A stretch of DNA of 33,184 nt, taken from positions 1 through 33,184 of the forward strand of contig ONNZ01000015.1 in NCBI GenBank assembly GCA_900319345.1. The letters run 5' to 3'. Position 1 is the stretch's first letter. Each line of letters begins with the position of its first letter. The notes under the pieces are model-generated. The model was given only the letters and a program-made list of their open reading frames with translations, was not told the DNA's origin and ran no database searches. This document shows, one piece after another, positions 30,058-33,184 of this stretch. The stretch is from an uncultured Eubacteriales bacterium. GTDB taxonomy: Bacteria; Bacillota; Clostridia; Christensenellales; CAG-138. The position numbers and the translations under genes were made by a program.

Positions 30058-33000
30058 TTAGAACGCGTTATCGATCACGTAGAAGTCGTACTCCGGATGG
30101 TCCTCATCGTAGGAGTCCTTATCCAGCGTCGGCGAGTAGGTCGTCACCGTGATCGTCTTCGCTTCGCCGTTCAGAGTGATGATCCGGAAGAAGCCGAGAC
30201 CGTTCTCTTCGTCGTTCTGGTAGTTGTACATGATCGCGTTCACGTTCCGCTCACCGTACGCCTTGTGCCACCGGGCCGTGCCTTCCGCGTTGCCGCAGAG
30301 CACCAGCGCCACGTTGTCATTACCAGCGACGATCCTCTTCTCGATCAGTTCGCCGAACTCGGTCAGACGACCATCATCCTTTTTGCTGTCAGGATCGTGC
30401 TCGATGAAGTCGTTCACCAGCAGAACTGCCGTGTACTCCGGATACCGGGCCAGTACGTCGTTCACGTACTTGAGCCACTTCTCCTGGGCTTCCTTCTCTT
30501 CGTCAGTCGCCTTCTCAGGATCCAGCAGCTTCTGGTAACCGATGCCTACGAACAACAGCTGCAATTCATCGTACGGCTGATACCAAATCTGACCATCCTC
30601 GTACTCATTACGCTCATTGACTTCGCACAGCTTATTCTTGGTGTACGTCTCGTAATCCAGCTCATCGCCGTTTACTTCGTTCGTACCAGCGATGTTGTAG
30701 TACGGTAGCTCGTTCGGTTTCCGCTCCAGATTGTCGAGTTCGTCCTTGATCAGCTTCCAGGCATCTTCGTCCTTACCGTCGGCAACCGCGTTGCCACTGC
30801 CGATGATAGCCAGCGCGCCGAGGCGCTCGTTGTTCTTCTTGATCCAGTCGAAGATGTCCTTATAGGCGTCCGCCTTCTTCCCAGTCTCCGCCAGGTTCGT
30901 ATCGGAGATGAAGTAGAAGGAGAAGCTCCCGATCAGGCCCAGAGGTACTTCCTCAGGCAGGACTGTGAGAACACCTGCAACGGTCGTGACCTTGTAGTTA
31001 CCAGCCTTCGTGTTCGCGTTCAGCGTGTATGTGAACGTGTTAGCGCTCTGGCCTACATTCGTCTGGGAACCGGTGATGTTGTAGGTCGCGCCTTCGCCAT
31101 CCACAAAGCCGTCTTCACTCACCGTTACAGTCTGATTCCGCAAAGGAGTACCATCGTACCACTTGGAACCGCTTGCACTGGTCAGCGTGATCTCGCGCGG
31201 GGTGACCTCCAGCTTGAAGCCATGCTTCTGGACCGTCTCATACCCTGTCCTCGTTGCACGGACGGAGAACGTGATGACGCCAACATCCGTAAGCGAAGGT
31301 GCCGTCTTGCTCCAAGTCGAACCGCCATCAATGCTGTACTCGATGGTTGCATCGTCGACATTCGACTTCGCCGTGACCGTATGGGACTTGCCATCGTATT
31401 TCACCTTCAGGCTCTCACTGTCAACGGTCATGTCCTTCCGAATGTCCGTGGGCTCCGGATCTTCGCCGGGCACCACAGGCACGTCGGGCTTGTCGGGATC
31501 GGGGCTGGTGCCCTTACCCGTGGCCACGTTCACGACCTGCCCGGCCAGGACGTCGGCCTCGGTCACAGTGTAGCTGGTCTCAAACGCCTCGCTCTTACCC
31601 GGAGCCAGGGATTCGATGGTCCACTTGTCGCCGGTCAGTTCATCCGTCACGGTGATGTTCGTGATGGTCAGGTTGCCGTCGTTGGTCACCGTGATCTCAT
31701 AGGTGATCTTTTCACCCAGGGCGTACTTGCCGTCCTCAGCCTTCGCCGTGGAGGTGGTCACCTTCTCGATCGTCAGGTGGCCGTTCTTGTCTGCGATTTC
31801 ATCCGCCGTAACCGTATCGGTGGCTTCCTTTTTAATATTGCCGAGCGTTGCAGTGACCGTGTTCACAAACTCCTGAGCAAGAATGTCAGCCTCGGTGATC
31901 GTGTAGGTGGCTGTGGTCGAAATGGTCTTGCCACCTTTTACATTCTCAAACACGCTCTCAGCCAGCGTCACGCCATCGATCTCGCTCAGCGTGATCGTCT
32001 GCGGCTCTTCGTAGATGTTCGTCGCAGTGATGTTGAAGGTAACCGTATCACCCAACTTGAAGTCGCTGCCGGTATGAGACTTGGTTACGACCAGATCAGG
32101 CTCCACAGGTTCGTCAGGTGTGCCGTCAGTCACAGTCAGCGTGCCGTTGACATAGGTGATTTTGTAAGCTTCCGTCACAACTTTGCCGGCTGCGTTCTTG
32201 ATGACAGCATCGCTCGGTTCGTTGTTAGAGCTACCAACCAGTGTCTGAATGCCAGTGACCGTGACACTGGTGATCGTATCGCCAGTCGCCAGCGTGCCGT
32301 CGGTCAGCTTATAACCATCGTTCGTGAGAGGCTCGCCATCATAGACCTTGCTGTCGCTGTCCGCCGTGATCTCGATCTTGATCGTCTCGGTCTTGACCGT
32401 AGCTTTAGCCTCTTTGGTGATGTTGCCCATCGTGGCAGTCACCGTGTTCGTGAAGCTCCCATCGGTCACGTCTGCTACCTTGATCACGTACGTCGCGGTG
32501 GTCTCGACGGTATCGCCACCTGCCACGTTCTTGAATTCGCTCTGCTCCAACGTGACGTCAGTGATCTCGCTCAGCGTGATCGTCTGCACATCCTCATAGA
32601 TGTTCTTCGCAGTGATCTTGAACGTCACCGTGTCGCCTACGTGATACTTCTTGTCCGCAGTGGTGTCGGAATCAGCCTTCGTCACCACCAGCGCAGGATC
32701 CACAGGCTTATCCGGCGTGCCGTCCGTAACTGTGAGCGTGCCCTTGACATATTCGATCTCGTAGTTCGCCGTTACGTCTTTGTCGCCGTTCTTAACAATA
32801 GCATTGCTTGCGGTATTGTCGCTATCGCCGACCAACGTCTGAGAACCGGTCACCGTCACGCTCGCCACGGTATCCGTCCCCTTCAGACCCACAGGCGCGG
32901 TATCCTGCCACCCGTCGTCCGTCAGAGGCGTGCCGTCGTAGACCTTGCTGTTGCTGTCCGCCGTGATCGTCAGCGGCGCCTTCGTGATGCTCAGGTCGCC

Positions 33001-33184
33001 TTCCGTCTTCGTGACGTTGCTGTAGAAGCCAGCGTTCTCCAGCGTGTAGCTGAACGCGTTCTTCACCGTGCCTTCCGCTACGTGCGTGATCGTCGCAGTA
33101 GCTGCAGGCGTGATCGTCACCTTGTCGCCGGTGCTCAGCGTGAACTCCGTCTGGCCCTCAGTGCCTTCGATCGTTTCCGTGCCG
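30058..33184 (-). CDS. Large repeat-containing surface protein with degenerate calcineurin-like phosphoesterase end (N-terminus outside window)
   Basis: About 1041 residues are visible; the gene continues past the right edge, so signal peptide and total size are unknown. Going towards the C-terminus come two similar tandem units. Each is an MBG-like repeat (SKVYDGTPLTDDG, SKVYDGEPLTNDG) plus a DUF11-like domain (GDTVTFKITAKNIYE, GDTVTFNITATNIYE; TFTNTVTA-type endings). A third DUF11-like domain follows (GEKITYEITVTNDGN), then a VKYDGKSHTV unit and a last SKWYDGTPL unit. The final 295 residues (30061-30945) have the outline of a calcineurin-like phosphoesterase, ending with FFRIITLNG and TTYSPTLDKD. 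The expected ligand motifs are altered: ISDTN keeps Asp, but GSGN, GTNE, VNDF and CGNAEG stand where GD, GNHD, a His and GHxH occur. It is probably a cell-surface protein with a binding rather than enzymatic end domain. No C-terminal anchor is seen. Confidence 0.85.
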   Translation of the reverse strand, partial: GTETIEGTEGQTEFTLSTGDKVTITPAATATITHVAEGTVKNAFSYTLENAGFYSNVTKTEGDLSITKAPLTITADSNSKVYDGTPLTDDGWQDTAPVGLKGTDTVASVTVTGSQTLVGDSDNTASNAIVKNGDKDVTANYEIEYVKGTLTVTDGTPDKPVDPALVVTKADSDTTADKKYHVGDTVTFKITAKNIYEDVQTITLSEITDVTLEQSEFKNVAGGDTVETTATYVIKVADVTDGSFTNTVTATMGNITKEAKATVKTETIKIEITADSDSKVYDGEPLTNDGYKLTDGTLATGDTITSVTVTGIQTLVGSSNNEPSDAVIKNAAGKVVTEAYKITYVNGTLTVTDGTPDEPVEPDLVVTKSHTGSDFKLGDTVTFNITATNIYEEPQTITLSEIDGVTLAESVFENVKGGKTISTTATYTITEADILAQEFVNTVTATLGNIKKEATDTVTADEIADKNGHLTIEKVTTSTAKAEDGKYALGEKITYEITVTNDGNLTITNITVTDELTGDKWTIESLAPGKSEAFETSYTVTEADVLAGQVVNVATGKGTSPDPDKPDVPVVPGEDPEPTDIRKDMTVDSESLKVKYDGKSHTVTAKSNVDDATIEYSIDGGSTWSKTAPSLTDVGVITFSVRATRTGYETVQKHGFKLEVTPREITLTSASGSKWYDGTPLRNQTVTVSEDGFVDGEGATYNITGSQTNVGQSANTFTYTLNANTKAGNYKVTTVAGVLTVLPEEVPLGLIGSFSFYFISDTNLAETGKKADAYKDIFDWIKKNNERLGALAIIGSGNAVADGKDEDAWKLIKDELDNLERKPNELPYYNIAGTNEVNGDELDYETYTKNKLCEVNERNEYEDGQIWYQPYDELQLLFVGIGYQKLLDPEKATDEEKEAQEKWLKYVNDVLARYPEYTAVLLVNDFIEHDPDSKKDDGRLTEFGELIEKRIVAGNDNVALVLCGNAEGTARWHKAYGERNVNAIMYNYQNDEENGLGFFRIITLNGEAKTITVTTYSPTLDKDSYDEDHPEYDFYVIDNAF

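Overview
The window looks like a chromosomal segment of a GC-rich Clostridia (Firmicutes) genome, probably an uncultured gut or rumen lineage. This is inferred from the Firmicutes-type division and cell wall (dcw) gene order with a SpoVD-like PASTA penicillin-binding protein, the meso-diaminopimelate signature DNPR in MurE, strong AGGAGG-type ribosome binding sites, and repeat-rich surface proteins. I could not run a taxonomic search. Every supported gene lies on the minus strand, so transcription runs from high to low coordinates.

From right to left in the direction of transcription: (1) 30058-33184 is the C-terminal part of a large secreted protein built of MBG-like (YDG) and DUF11-like repeats, ending in a calcineurin-like phosphoesterase fold that has lost most metal ligands. 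A clear intrinsic terminator follows. (2) 26975-29806 has its own promoter and encodes a second secreted protein with nine 15-residue acidic repeats and three C-terminal membrane helices. (3) 21559-26820 is a type IV pilus-like operon (transglutaminase-like protein, GspF/PilC platform, four small membrane-anchored pilus-locus proteins, PilT-like ATPase). It is preceded by an extended -10 promoter and an approximately 380-nt leader rich in inverted repeats, and closed by an intrinsic terminator. (4) 13560-21430 is a six-gene signalling operon with a sigma-A-type promoter: a BTAD/SARP-like regulator with a degenerate GGDEF-like tail, a small protein of unknown function, a membrane diguanylate cyclase, an HPt protein, a REC-GGDEF-EAL-GGDEF phosphodiesterase, and an APC permease fused to a REC domain that carries a one-base frameshift. 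No histidine kinase is present. (5) 720-13360 is the dcw cluster: promoter, rsmH, ftsL-like, spoVD-like PBP, murE, mraY, murD, a 270-nt hairpin-rich spacer, ftsW, murA, ftsQ/divIB and an NlpC/P60 hydrolase. (6) 1-625 is a tRNA-Gly(CCC) with a consensus promoter, followed by the start of tuf.

The dcw genes supply lipid I synthesis and septal peptidoglycan synthesis, but murF, murG, murB, mraZ and ftsZ are absent here. The signalling operon would make (GGDEF) and degrade (EAL) cyclic di-GMP and pass phosphate between REC and HPt domains. Its position next to a pilus operon suggests, by inference only, control of pili or surface behaviour. The most interesting items are the kinase-less phosphorelay and c-di-GMP operon, the large structured leader of the pilus operon, the single-ATPase pilus locus, the catalytically degenerate surface phosphoesterase, and the hairpin array inside the dcw cluster.
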